Notes: generated by a model from the sequence alone, not told the origin. Positions 1-7,179 are shown, counted from the first letter of the stretch. The stretch: 23,972 bases of DNA from UBA12078 sp964573565 (GCA_964573565.1 CAZNJV010000005.1:1-23972); one strand, 5' to 3'. A program made the numbers and translations.

Positions 1-1
1 A

Positions 2-346
2 TTTGGAAATAACTCAGAATATGAATTAATAAAATCCGAAACTTTAGGCCTGTGGGAGGATCCTCGAATCAGTATAGCAAAAAATAAGGTAAACCTACTC
101 CTTAATAAGAATTGGGGCGCTTGGGGGACATGGGATATTGCTGCAGGTCATGCTATTTTATCAGCCGCAGGTGGAGTTACAGCTGATTTTTTAGGGAATG
201 ACATAGATTACTATTCCGGAGAAACTATGCTCCTCTCAGGATTCAGTTCTGCAGATTCTATGGGGAGAATAAAGAAACTTCCTTGGTATGGTATGAATAA
301 AGAGGAATATGTTGAGAAATACGAGATTTGTGGCTTTTCTTCCTAA
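2..346 (+). CDS. Inositol monophosphatase / CysQ-like phosphatase, 3' end only
   Basis: The frame is open from base 2 and ends at TAA 344-346, giving the last 114 residues of a protein that starts before the window. It contains TWDIAAGHAILSAAGG. This is the second signature of the inositol monophosphatase superfamily (WDxAAGxxIxxxAGG), whose Asp binds a catalytic metal. The family removes phosphate from inositol phosphates, fructose-1,6-bisphosphate or 3'-phosphoadenosine 5'-phosphate (CysQ). The metal-binding N-terminal half lies outside the window, so the substrate cannot be told. A pAp-phosphatase role is possible but unproven. The gene converges on the 2H phosphoesterase gene with a single base between the two stop codons, so no separate terminator fits there. 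Confidence 0.8.
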   Translation, partial: FGNNSEYELIKSETLGLWEDPRISIAKNKVNLLLNKNWGAWGTWDIAAGHAILSAAGGVTADFLGNDIDYYSGETMLLSGFSSADSMGRIKKLPWYGMNKEEYVEKYEICGFSS

Positions 347-347
347 A

Positions 348-890
348 CTAGCCCACAATCTCTAAGCCTTCTGGTGTGATTTTAATAATCTTGAGTGCAT
401 TTACAAAAAAGTGAATATCCTGAATATTTAACCCTTTCGCTACTCTAGATAGATCTCTGGAAATATTGGTATATTCCTGAGCACAAAGATCTTTGCTTAT
501 TCTCCCCAATACAAGATGCGGTATAAAGTTACCTTGATCCTTCTTCCCTAAAAACTTCCTAATATCCAGATACATCTTCCTCATCTCCTCCCCACCCTCT
601 TTAACATCAAGGTATACAAGTTCCTTGTACTTTCTAGAAATTCCTAGCTTGCTAGTATTGAATACGACCCTGAAAGGGCTAAAGCAAAATCTCATAAGTC
701 TGTATTTCAATATTGGTATCTCCAAGAAAGGTAGCCGAATATCCAAAGGAACCATAACCATATGGTAGCTATTAGGGTTGCTCCATCTCACAGAAATATC
801 CAGATCATCAAAGACCTTACCAAGTTCAGAGGATACTTTACGTATTTTTTGATTAGCTTCCTTGTCAGGGCAGAATCCCAAGAAAAACAT
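348..890 (-). CDS. 2H phosphoesterase, ThpR/LigT-like (RNA 2',3'-cyclic phosphodiesterase family)
   Basis: The 180-residue protein has the length and layout of the bacterial 2'-5' RNA ligase / RNA 2',3'-cyclic phosphodiesterase family. These enzymes use two H-x-[T/S] motifs to open cyclic phosphates or join 2'-5' RNA ends. The two expected sites are visible: YHMVMVP (His43) and IPHLVLGRI (His125, with the usual following LGR). In both, the residue two after His is Val, not Thr or Ser, so half of each catalytic dyad appears changed. The start ATG at 888-890 lies 4 bases after the serS stop, so it is probably translated from the serS mRNA. No good ribosome-binding site is seen. Family assignment is fairly secure; activity is uncertain. 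Confidence 0.72.
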   Translation of the reverse strand: MFFLGFCPDKEANQKIRKVSSELGKVFDDLDISVRWSNPNSYHMVMVPLDIRLPFLEIPILKYRLMRFCFSPFRVVFNTSKLGISRKYKELVYLDVKEGGEEMRKMYLDIRKFLGKKDQGNFIPHLVLGRISKDLCAQEYTNISRDLSRVAKGLNIQDIHFFVNALKIIKITPEGLEIVG

Positions 891-894
891 AATT

Positions 895-2166
895 CTACTT
901 AGCTATCTTATCTATTCCTCCCATGAAAGGTCTCAACACTTCTGGAACTGTAATTGAGCCATCTGCTTGCTGATATGCCTCTACCAATGCAACCATCAAT
1001 CTACTTGTTGCTAAACCAGAGCCGTTAAGAGTATGCATATATCTTGGCTTCCCACCATCTGCAGGTTTGTACCTCATATTCCCTCTTCTAGCCTGGTAGT
1101 CAGTAACATTTGAGACTGAACTTACTTCGTAGTATGTATCCATAGTTGGCATGTATACCTCAATATCATAGGTTCTAGCAGCACCTGCAGAACAATCTCC
1201 TGCAGCTAACTTTACCACTCTGTAATGTAATCCTAATTTCTTTACCAAATCTTCAGCCTTTGCGACCAGTTCATCAAATGCTTCCTTAGACTTATCATCA
1301 GCTGTAAATTGATACATCTCTACCTTGTTAAACTGATGCATTCGGATCAAACCCTTTTCACTTGCTCTGTAGGTACCCGCTTCTCTTCTGTAGCATGGTG
1401 TATATGCAAAGAATTTCTTAGGAAGATCTTTCTCTTCTAACATAGAGTCTCTGTAGATGTTTGTTAATACTGTCTCTGCAGTAGGAACTAAACATAGTCC
1501 ATCCTGTACCCAATATACATCATCCTTAAACTTTGGAAGTTGTCCTGCGGCATATGCAGATTGCTCAATAACAAGATTAGGAGGGATTATCATCTCGTAC
1601 CCTGAGTTATTATGCTCTGATATGAAGAAGTTGATCAATGCCCATTCTAATCTTGCACCCAAACCCTTATACATTGGGAAGTTTGCACCAGATATTTTTG
1701 CTGCAGTTTCCAAATCAAATATGTCTAAATTCTTTCCTAGCTCTACATGATCCTTAATCTGAAAATCAAATGTTGGTTTCTCTCCAACCACCTTTATAAC
1801 CTCATTATTCTCCTTACCTCCTGCAACAACATCCTCATCAGAGATATTTGGTAACACCTCCATCTTTGATTTAAGCTCTGCTTCTACCGCCTTTAATTTT
1901 TCTTCGATACCTTTCACCTCTTCTGCCTTAACCTTCAAATCTGCAATTAGTTGTTTAAACTCATCTCCACCCTTTTCAACCTTAGCCATCTTCTCATTAA
2001 AAGCATTCTGCTCTCCTCTCTTCACATCATATTCCGTCTGAAGTTCTTTTCTCTGATTGTAAAGATTAATTATGGTATCCAAATCCAACATCTCAGGTTC
2101 CATTCGCTTAAGTAATGCTTCCTTAACTTTCTCTTTCTCCTCTACTATCTTTTTAATATCTATCAT
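895..2166 (-). CDS. serS: Seryl-tRNA synthetase
   Basis: The 423-residue class II synthetase charges tRNA-Ser with serine. Residues 1-110 are rich in Lys and Glu with heptad spacing and form the long antiparallel coiled-coil arm that grips the tRNA-Ser variable arm. The catalytic core follows: motif 1 around 170-195 (GLGARLEWALINFF), a serine-binding TAE near 229 (PTAETVLTN), motif 2 near 255-285 (CYRREAGTYR, then GLIRMHQFNKVE) and motif 3 near 384 (LNGSGLATSRLMVALVE). Length matches the family (about 420-430). It is first in a two-gene unit with the 2H phosphoesterase. Upstream (2167-2230, read on the minus strand) is very AT-rich and lacks a clear Shine-Dalgarno site. A TATATT about 25 bases before ATG is a possible -10. 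Confidence 0.96.
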   Translation of the reverse strand: MIDIKKIVEEKEKVKEALLKRMEPEMLDLDTIINLYNQRKELQTEYDVKRGEQNAFNEKMAKVEKGGDEFKQLIADLKVKAEEVKGIEEKLKAVEAELKSKMEVLPNISDEDVVAGGKENNEVIKVVGEKPTFDFQIKDHVELGKNLDIFDLETAAKISGANFPMYKGLGARLEWALINFFISEHNNSGYEMIIPPNLVIEQSAYAAGQLPKFKDDVYWVQDGLCLVPTAETVLTNIYRDSMLEEKDLPKKFFAYTPCYRREAGTYRASEKGLIRMHQFNKVEMYQFTADDKSKEAFDELVAKAEDLVKKLGLHYRVVKLAAGDCSAGAARTYDIEVYMPTMDTYYEVSSVSNVTDYQARRGNMRYKPADGGKPRYMHTLNGSGLATSRLMVALVEAYQQADGSITVPEVLRPFMGGIDKIAK

Positions 2167-2300
2167 CTGTCTGTTTCTTTAATTTAAATATACAAAACAA
2201 AAATTTTGAAAGTAATTAATTCGTCCTCCTAGAGGACTGAAGATGATGATGAGTTGTAAAAATATCTTCTCATTTCTAGGTTTATTATATTCTCCCCATC

Positions 2301-2309
2301 TGGTATTAT
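2301..2309 (+). promoter_or_regulatory. Extended -10 promoter abutting the DHH gene
   Basis: TGGTATTAT fits an extended -10 element (TGn then TATTAT at 2304-2309). Seven bases separate it from the ATG at 2317, so transcription would start at or next to the start codon and give a leaderless mRNA. The region 17 bases upstream (2281-2286, TTTATT) is only a weak -35. No Shine-Dalgarno site precedes the ATG. Confidence 0.45.
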
Positions 2310-2316
2310 CAAGATT

Positions 2317-3324
2317 ATGTTACAGTACAACAAGAAATTTAAGCAATTAATTGAAAAATCTAAGAATATTTTGATCATTACCCATAGAAGTCCTGATATT
2401 GATGCCTTCTGTAGCATGATTATGACCAAGCTTTTCATCGAGCAGCTAGATCCTAGGAAGAATGTTGTTATGAAGGCAAGACAGATGCCTACCGCCAATC
2501 TTCCGGGGATGAAAGCTATCCATGTAGTAGAAGAATTAAGAGAAGGAGAAGAGGATTTAATAATTGTTACAGATGCTGGGAAGATGGATCTATGCTTAGA
2601 TTTCGCAAGAGATCAGTTGAAAGATACCAGCAAGGAGATTGTTTGTATCGATCATCACACGGAGGTAGAAAATAACACAGATGGTTTTGTGATTAATGAG
2701 AAGAGAAGCTCTGCTACAGAACAGATATTTGCAAGTTTTAAAGATATACTCGGAAAGAAATTTGTATTAACAAGAGACATTGCAGAGTTAATCCAATATG
2801 GGATAGTCGCAGATACCGGAAGATTTCTTTACGAGACGACTACCCCGGATACACTTAGAATATTTGCTGATGCTAAGCAGGTTTTCAATGTAGACATGGA
2901 GGCTATGTCTTACAATGCGGCTAAATTCCCAAAAGAAGCATCTCCTGCCATCATCTCATATCTCAAGACTCTAACAATCGAAAAAGATATGGCATATATG
3001 TATATATCACTCGATGAGATTGAGAAGGCAGGATTAACCAAAACTGGAGTCAATGAAGCACAAGCATTTCTTAGAGATAGGTATATTAGGTTCATCCAAG
3101 GTGTACATTGGGGATTTGTAATTAAGCCAGATTTTGATAACCAAGATACATGGTTTGTATCCTTCAGAGGTACTAAGGGATATCAAGAGGTCGGAGAGAT
3201 TGCACAACTACTCGGAGGTGGTGGCCATCCATATGCATCAGCATCACCATTAAAAGCTAAAACCGCAGAAGAAGCATTAGAAAAAGTATTAGCTGCTATC
3301 CACCAGCACTTACAAATTTCTTAA
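2317..3324 (+). CDS. DHH/DHHA1 phosphoesterase, NrnA-like (nanoRNase / pAp phosphatase family)
   Basis: The 335-residue protein has the ordered motifs of DHH-family phosphoesterases: HRSPDIDAFCS (His23, Asp27, Asp29), VTDAGKMD (Asp86), the DHH triad CIDHHTE (112-114) and VADTGRF (Asp166). These bind two Mn ions. The C-terminal DHHA1 domain ends in GGGGHPYASA near residue 303, which holds the 3' end of the substrate. Relatives (NrnA, about 310-330 residues) degrade 2-5 nt RNAs and often dephosphorylate pAp. GdpP-type cyclic-di-AMP hydrolases are ruled out because no PAS/GGDEF part is present. The first signature reads PDID rather than the commoner PDGD. The gene is monocistronic on this strand. 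Its last 29 bases overlap the end of the convergent permease gene. Exact substrate is inferred only. Confidence 0.88.
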   Translation: MLQYNKKFKQLIEKSKNILIITHRSPDIDAFCSMIMTKLFIEQLDPRKNVVMKARQMPTANLPGMKAIHVVEELREGEEDLIIVTDAGKMDLCLDFARDQLKDTSKEIVCIDHHTEVENNTDGFVINEKRSSATEQIFASFKDILGKKFVLTRDIAELIQYGIVADTGRFLYETTTPDTLRIFADAKQVFNVDMEAMSYNAAKFPKEASPAIISYLKTLTIEKDMAYMYISLDEIEKAGLTKTGVNEAQAFLRDRYIRFIQGVHWGFVIKPDFDNQDTWFVSFRGTKGYQEVGEIAQLLGGGGHPYASASPLKAKTAEEALEKVLAAIHQHLQIS

Positions 3325-4108
3325 CATTAATCTTCCATACCCAGTAACTGATTCTTAGCAACAAAATTGCTATTCCTGTTCCCAATATTAATATCGATGG
3401 AGTTATCTTCCCTGTTAAAATTTCCGATGGGATAGTAGAAACAAATGCAATTGGAATTACAGTGTAGAAAACAAACTGCAAAGATTGAACATATATACTA
3501 GTTGGATAACGAGTTAACCCAAGAATCTCCTTAGCGATACTCATAAACCCATTTCTTGGTATGGATAGTGTAAAACTCGCGAAGAAAAGGTAAATGGCAT
3601 ACCAAATAATTGCAGCTAAAATCAACGCGAAAATGAAGAACAATAAGTTAGTAATAGAGATGGATGTCCAATTAACTACAAAGTAATACCCTATCAAGAT
3701 TATCCCTGATAATGCTGATATCAAATTATACATTGAGAATTCCCCAAAAGAAGTTAACCAGGCAGAAGAGATTGGCTTTGTGAGGGTAAAATCAAAATCT
3801 CCATCTACCACATGTCTTTCTAACATAGAAAGGTTTACTCCAAAGAATGCCCAACCCGAATAGTTCAGTAAGTTCCAGATGCCAAGTACAAGGTATGCTT
3901 CAGATCTAGACCATCCCGCTAGATATTCTTGGTTCCCAAAAACTACAGAAAGAAGAAGTAATTGCGTTAGCAATATGAAGATGGTTCTTAGGAACCTTAC
4001 GAAGATCTCCCCCTTGTACGCCCTGCTTTTTTTAAGGCTTGCCCTCAAGCATAGTATCCATATCTTCCAATATCTAAATATATTTTGTTTAAATACCTTC
4101 TGCGGCAT
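3296..4108 (-). CDS. ABC-2-type transporter permease (COG3694-like)
   Basis: The 270-residue polytopic protein has about six hydrophobic segments after a basic N-terminus. The spacing and closing sequence are like the ABC-2 permease group that works in pairs: YPTSIYVQSLQFVFYTVIPIAF, a short loop, then a last membrane helix. HVVDGDFDFTLTKPIS in the first half matches the cytosolic loop these permeases share (the R.GxxDxxLxKP pattern). It would form half of a membrane channel driven by an ATPase. It starts inside the end of the partner permease (20-base overlap) with AAGGA five bases before ATG, one of the few Shine-Dalgarno-like sites here. No ATPase gene is adjacent. Cargo is unknown. Confidence 0.82.
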   Translation of the reverse strand: MPQKVFKQNIFRYWKIWILCLRASLKKSRAYKGEIFVRFLRTIFILLTQLLLLSVVFGNQEYLAGWSRSEAYLVLGIWNLLNYSGWAFFGVNLSMLERHVVDGDFDFTLTKPISSAWLTSFGEFSMYNLISALSGIILIGYYFVVNWTSISITNLLFFIFALILAAIIWYAIYLFFASFTLSIPRNGFMSIAKEILGLTRYPTSIYVQSLQFVFYTVIPIAFVSTIPSEILTGKITPSILILGTGIAILLLRISYWVWKINVKKFVSAGG

Positions 4109-4913
4109 ATTTCCTTATGGATATAGAATAGAGAATTTTATACACAAAATACAAAGTAACTAACCATATAAATCCGATAATAAATCCTGTGTAAATATCA
4201 TAGTTAGTCATCCTTCCTATCAATATTTCAATTGGAAAAGATAATGTATATCTAAATGGTAAAACCTTCAAAGCAAATTCAGCTACAAAAGGAAGTATTA
4301 CTAGTGGTATAAATTCACCCGAAAGTAACGCTGCGATATTAAAATAGAAGATTCTCATCCCTTCCATGCTTTTGTTGTAGAATGCCAACAAAGAGAAAAT
4401 ATTCCCTAGGAAGAAATTAATAAAGAAGCCCATTACAATTCCTAGAATGGCTAGAAATATTAGGTATGGATTAAAATCCATAACCCAAAGATCCAATCTA
4501 ATCGCTAAAAACATTCCAAGTATGAATGCTGGAGCAGATACCATAAGGCGGAAAAGATTTGAACCGAGGTTGTTACCAATATAGCAGTTAAGATAGCTTG
4601 TGGGTTTGAGCAACAGATTCGAAAACTTACCATTCAAAATTTGCCTAACACCCTCCTCTGGTGTTATATCCGCCATCAATCTTCCGACAACAAGGATGAG
4701 GATATAGTAGGTTACAACATAACCTTGATCTATACTTCCTGTGATCTTAGATGATGCTAACCACACAAAGCACAGTCCTGCAATCTTTATAACGTCAGAT
4801 ATAATCCATGAGATTAGCTGTCCTTTATGCATATACTCTTGAGCGAAGTATAACTTCAGATGTTTTTTTATAACTTCTTTCCAATTAGTTTTCTTTTTTG
4901 TTCTTTCTCTCAT
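4089..4913 (-). CDS. ABC-2-type transporter permease (COG4587-like)
   Basis: The 274-residue polytopic protein is the partner of the following permease. After a basic N-terminus (MRERTKKKTNWKEVIKKHL) come about six membrane segments. The family traits are the loop GVRQILNGKFSNLLLKP (residues about 88-104), LPFRYTLSFPIEILIGR before the last helix pair, and a closing SIRKYAAEGI. In known systems a permease of each type pairs with one cytoplasmic ATPase (COG4586 type) to export an unidentified substrate. The start overlaps the end of the small upstream gene by 29 bases in another frame, and its own end overlaps the next gene. The three genes therefore look translationally coupled. Confidence 0.82.
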   Translation of the reverse strand: MRERTKKKTNWKEVIKKHLKLYFAQEYMHKGQLISWIISDVIKIAGLCFVWLASSKITGSIDQGYVVTYYILILVVGRLMADITPEEGVRQILNGKFSNLLLKPTSYLNCYIGNNLGSNLFRLMVSAPAFILGMFLAIRLDLWVMDFNPYLIFLAILGIVMGFFINFFLGNIFSLLAFYNKSMEGMRIFYFNIAALLSGEFIPLVILPFVAEFALKVLPFRYTLSFPIEILIGRMTNYDIYTGFIIGFIWLVTLYFVYKILYSISIRKYAAEGI

Positions 4914-5247
4914 TTTCTAGTTCTTTTACCTTCCACATAAATATTTTGCTTTTGTCTTTTGCATTAGGATAATCAATTGTGAAGCTGTAAGCCATCTCTA
5001 ATATTGCTCTTGGTTTTTCTTTTGCCCATTTAATGTACATTGTTGTTCGTTTTGTATCTCCTAGCTTCCCAGCCAATCTTAATCCATATACTTGGTACTC
5101 GGTAGATATATATTTGTGTTTGTCTCCAAACATTCTCTTGGGATTATCTTTTATTTCATCCATATTAAAAAGTTCTGGTTGTTTACCTTCTTTTTTTCCT
5201 TCTGTTTGTGGTTTTAGGTTTTTTAATATATCTGATATGGATTCCAT
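4885..5247 (-). CDS. Conserved-looking small protein of unknown function
   Basis: I chose the Met at 5245-5247 (120 residues). The frame stays open to an ATG at 5343, but the extra 32 residues are hydrophobic, low in complexity and overlap nothing family-like. An extended -10 (TGATATCAT) also sits just before 5247. The product is a soluble, Lys/Glu-rich helical protein. The N-terminal third is polar and probably disordered (KPQTEGKKEGKQPELF). A denser core follows (YISTEYQVYGLRLAGKLGD, then PRAILEMAYSF), and the end is very basic (ENERKNKKEN). I see no enzyme motif or membrane segment. It is the first gene of a unit with two ABC permeases and overlaps the first by 29 bases. A regulatory or adaptor role for the transporter is speculation. 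Confidence 0.6.
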   Translation of the reverse strand: MESISDILKNLKPQTEGKKEGKQPELFNMDEIKDNPKRMFGDKHKYISTEYQVYGLRLAGKLGDTKRTTMYIKWAKEKPRAILEMAYSFTIDYPNAKDKSKIFMWKVKELENERKNKKEN

Positions 5248-5252
5248 AGTTA

Positions 5253-5261
5253 ATGATATCA
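5253..5261 (-). promoter_or_regulatory. Extended -10 promoter abutting the small gene
   Basis: Read on the minus strand, TGATATCAT is TGn followed by TATCAT, and only five bases separate it from the ATG at 5247. The predicted start of transcription falls on the start codon. The sequence 17 bases further up (TCCTTT) is a poor -35, which is tolerable for an extended -10 promoter. It would drive the small gene and the two permeases. Confidence 0.35.
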
Positions 5262-5345
5262 GAAATATATATATTAAAGGATATTGACCTATAGAGTTCG
5301 GTTTGATAGAATGTTGGTCTTGTTCTTGAATAAAAGAATACATCG

Positions 5346-5442
5346 ATAACGAGACTCCCTGGAGTGTGGAGGATCCCTCCCTTACCTTTGATGCTTAGCA
5401 TCATATTGTGTTAACAGGCCAATCCTCCCACTCTCTCGTTAT
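5346..5442. ncRNA. Candidate structured RNA: rod-like inverted repeat, about 97 bases
   Basis: Three nested helices can be traced. 5346-5354 pairs with 5434-5442 over 9 bp without mismatch. 5362-5366 and 5368-5374 pair with 5429-5433 and 5422-5428 (12 bp with one bulged T at 5367). 5389-5394 pairs with 5398-5403 over a three-base loop. A 7-base bulge (5355-5361) and a large internal loop (5375-5388 against 5404-5421) separate them. Total pairing is far beyond chance for intergenic DNA. The strand is uncertain. On + it lies 10 bases before tRNA-Thr and is followed by a T-rich stretch. On - it would lie about 100 bases upstream of the small gene's ATG. Length and rod shape recall small bacterial SRP RNA, but I do not find that RNA's conserved core. 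Function unknown. Confidence 0.5.
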
Positions 5443-5452
5443 TATTTTGTTA

Positions 5453-5529
5453 GCCCCCATAGCTCAGTCCGCCAGAGCATTGCCTTGGTAAGGTAAACGT
5501 CATGAGTTCAAATCTCATTGGGGGCACCA
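5453..5529 (+). tRNA. tRNA-Thr (anticodon GGU), CCA encoded
   Basis: The full cloverleaf is visible. The acceptor stem is GCCCCCA with TGGGGGC (7 bp). The D arm is GCTC/GAGC. The anticodon stem TTGCC/GGTAA encloses TTGGTAA, with anticodon GGT at 5487-5489. The T arm is ATGAG/CTCAT around TTCAAAT. The discriminator is A and CCA is encoded at 5527-5529. It reads the ACC and ACU threonine codons. A strong hairpin follows at 5538-5590 and the structured element precedes it. Confidence 0.96.
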
Positions 5530-5537
5530 ACAACGAT

Positions 5538-5590
5538 CCGACCTCTGTCTTTGCACACTACGTGCTATTGATAAAAAAGACAGAGGTTGG
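5538..5590 (+). terminator. Long hairpin between tRNA-Thr and lysS
   Basis: 5538-5552 pairs with 5576-5590: 15 bp with a single G-T pair, including the perfect ACCTCTGTCTTT / AAAGACAGAGGT. Within the loop, GCAC 5553-5556 pairs with GTGC 5562-5565. On the plus strand a T-rich stretch (TTAATTCTTTT) follows, which fits an intrinsic terminator for tRNA-Thr. On the minus strand it starts right after the lysS stop codon (5591-5593) but has no T run beyond it. It may then still act as a 3'-end stabiliser for lysS mRNA. Confidence 0.65.
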
Positions 5591-7147
5591 TTAATTCTTT
5601 TCAACCTTGTCTTCCTTTTTAATATTCTCCTTGAATCTGACTCTGTCCTTGTATATCTGTTTTGTCGTATTCTCTACCTCTACCCTCATCTGTGGGAAGA
5701 AAGTACCCTCTCTACCAGAAATATCTTCTAAGAACCAGAAAATTCTTTCACTCTGACCATAACCACTTACAGGAGGCATACCATATTCCAACATCTCTAC
5801 AAAATCAATATCCAACATCTGTGCTTCACTATCTCCACTATCTCTCATAGCCTGTTGCTCAAGGAATCGGTCTAACTGATCTTGAGGATCATTAATCTCA
5901 GAATAGCCATTACCTAATTCACTACCAGCAATAACCACCTGGAATCTCTCTGTTAGATCAGGATTATCCTGATGTGATTTTGCTAAAGGCGAAACGAATT
6001 TAGGTTGATTAACCAAGAATGCAGGTCCAGATATGGTAGCTCTAATAGCTTTCCAAAGAGTATCTATCATCCTATTCCTGTTAACCTCTCCACCCATCTC
6101 AATATGGTTATCATTTATAGCTTTCAAAATCTTCTCATCCGAATCATTAAAAATATCAATATCAAATCTCTCTTTTATAACGGTAGTGTAATCAATTTCC
6201 TTCCATTCATCAGCTAAATCAAAAGTATGACCTCGAGTTGTAAATTTGGTTCTTCCATATACCTTGTTTGCTACCTCTAAGAAAAGTTTCTTTACTAATT
6301 CCATATTGTCCCTAAAGTTTGCATATGCCCAATACCACTCAATATCTTGGAATTCTTGCAAATGCTCATCATCCATACCCTCATTTCTAAAGTTTGGACC
6401 AAATGTATATATCTTTTCATATCCACCACCTATTAATCGCTTCTGATATAGCTCAGTTGATATTCTAAGGTAAAAGTCTTGGTTCAACGCATTGTGATGT
6501 GTAACAAATGGAGTAGCATCAGCTCCTCCAGTTACAGCTTCCATTACAGGGACCTCAACTTCCATAAAGCCCTCACTTCTCAAAAGGTCTCTTTGAACCT
6601 GCCAGAATTTCGCTTTTCGCTTAAACATTTCAAAGCTATTTTTGTCTACAACTAAGTCTAAATATCTTCTTCTAAATATCTGTTCTTTATTTTCTAATTT
6701 TCGTGGAATTGGTCTTAAAGCTTTGGAAAGTAATCTGATGTTTTTCACCATAACTGAGATTTCACCGGTTTTGGTTTTACCAATAGTTCCATAGACTTCA
6801 ACAAAATCTGCCAAATCCAGAAGCGTAAGTTTATCAAACCCTAGATATCCTTTTGTTAGATCTTCAATAAGTTCACTTTCTCTAATCATTATTTGGATTG
6901 TTCCCGATTGATCCATTATATTTCCAAACAAAAGTTGTCCATGCTCTCTCCAAGCCACTACTCTTCCAGCAAGACATACTTCTTGCCCTTCATATTTCTC
7001 AAAGTTACTTAATATCTCACCATTAGGGAACTGCTTATATGACTTTGCAGGATATATCTCCACACCCAATTTCTTGAGAGCTTCAATCTTCTCTAATCTT
7101 ACCTGTCTTTGCCCGAGCATGTCACTCCTTTGTGTATCCTCCATCAT
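5591..7147 (-). CDS. lysS: Lysyl-tRNA synthetase, class II (divergent)
   Basis: The 518-residue enzyme charges tRNA-Lys. An N-terminal OB-fold (about 55-140: CLAGRVVAWREHG then GNIMDQSGTIQIMIR) binds the anticodon. Then come RRRYLDLVVDKNSFEMF, the motif 1 region with PVMEAVTGGADATPFVTHHN, and LRISTELYQKRLIGGGYEKI, all typical of bacterial LysS. Motif 2 is at about 252-275 (FGPNFRNEG) and the lysine-site segment is GNGYSEINDPQDQ. Motif 3 is near 464 (GYGQSERIFWFLEDISGREG). Motifs 2 and 3 depart from common LysS, which has RNEG..RHNPEFT and GIGIDRLVM, although the Arg residues are kept. Asp and Asn synthetases are less likely given the GNGYSEIND segment. There are two ATGs in a row (7147 and 7144). 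It has its own promoter overlapping the end of the upstream GLUG gene. Confidence 0.9.
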   Translation of the reverse strand: MMEDTQRSDMLGQRQVRLEKIEALKKLGVEIYPAKSYKQFPNGEILSNFEKYEGQEVCLAGRVVAWREHGQLLFGNIMDQSGTIQIMIRESELIEDLTKGYLGFDKLTLLDLADFVEVYGTIGKTKTGEISVMVKNIRLLSKALRPIPRKLENKEQIFRRRYLDLVVDKNSFEMFKRKAKFWQVQRDLLRSEGFMEVEVPVMEAVTGGADATPFVTHHNALNQDFYLRISTELYQKRLIGGGYEKIYTFGPNFRNEGMDDEHLQEFQDIEWYWAYANFRDNMELVKKLFLEVANKVYGRTKFTTRGHTFDLADEWKEIDYTTVIKERFDIDIFNDSDEKILKAINDNHIEMGGEVNRNRMIDTLWKAIRATISGPAFLVNQPKFVSPLAKSHQDNPDLTERFQVVIAGSELGNGYSEINDPQDQLDRFLEQQAMRDSGDSEAQMLDIDFVEMLEYGMPPVSGYGQSERIFWFLEDISGREGTFFPQMRVEVENTTKQIYKDRVRFKENIKKEDKVEKN

Positions 7148-7179
7148 GTAGCTCTAAAAAGTTATATAAACAATAGAGT

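Noticed and set aside
2223..2237. Inverted repeat GTCCTC-CTA-GAGGAC upstream of the DHH gene as a terminator or operator.
   Set aside because: It is short, has a three-base loop and no T run, and no gene on either strand ends there; a regulatory role cannot be supported from one copy.
2229..2498. Minus-strand open frame of 89 codons over the start of the DHH gene.
   Set aside because: It lies mostly antisense to a well-conserved gene, has no recognisable domain and shows no start signals; the same holds for the other antisense frames over serS, lysS, the GLUG gene, glyQS, rny and tgt.
5248..5343. Extended N-terminus of the small gene (start at 5343, 152 residues).
   Set aside because: The added 32 residues are not protein-like for a soluble family, and a promoter-like element sits just before the Met at 5247.
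5346..5442. The structured element as small bacterial SRP (4.5S) RNA.
   Set aside because: Length and rod shape fit, but neither strand has the conserved core (GUCAGG, GNRA loop, AGCAGCC); the apical stem is UGAUGC/GCAUCA with a three-base loop.
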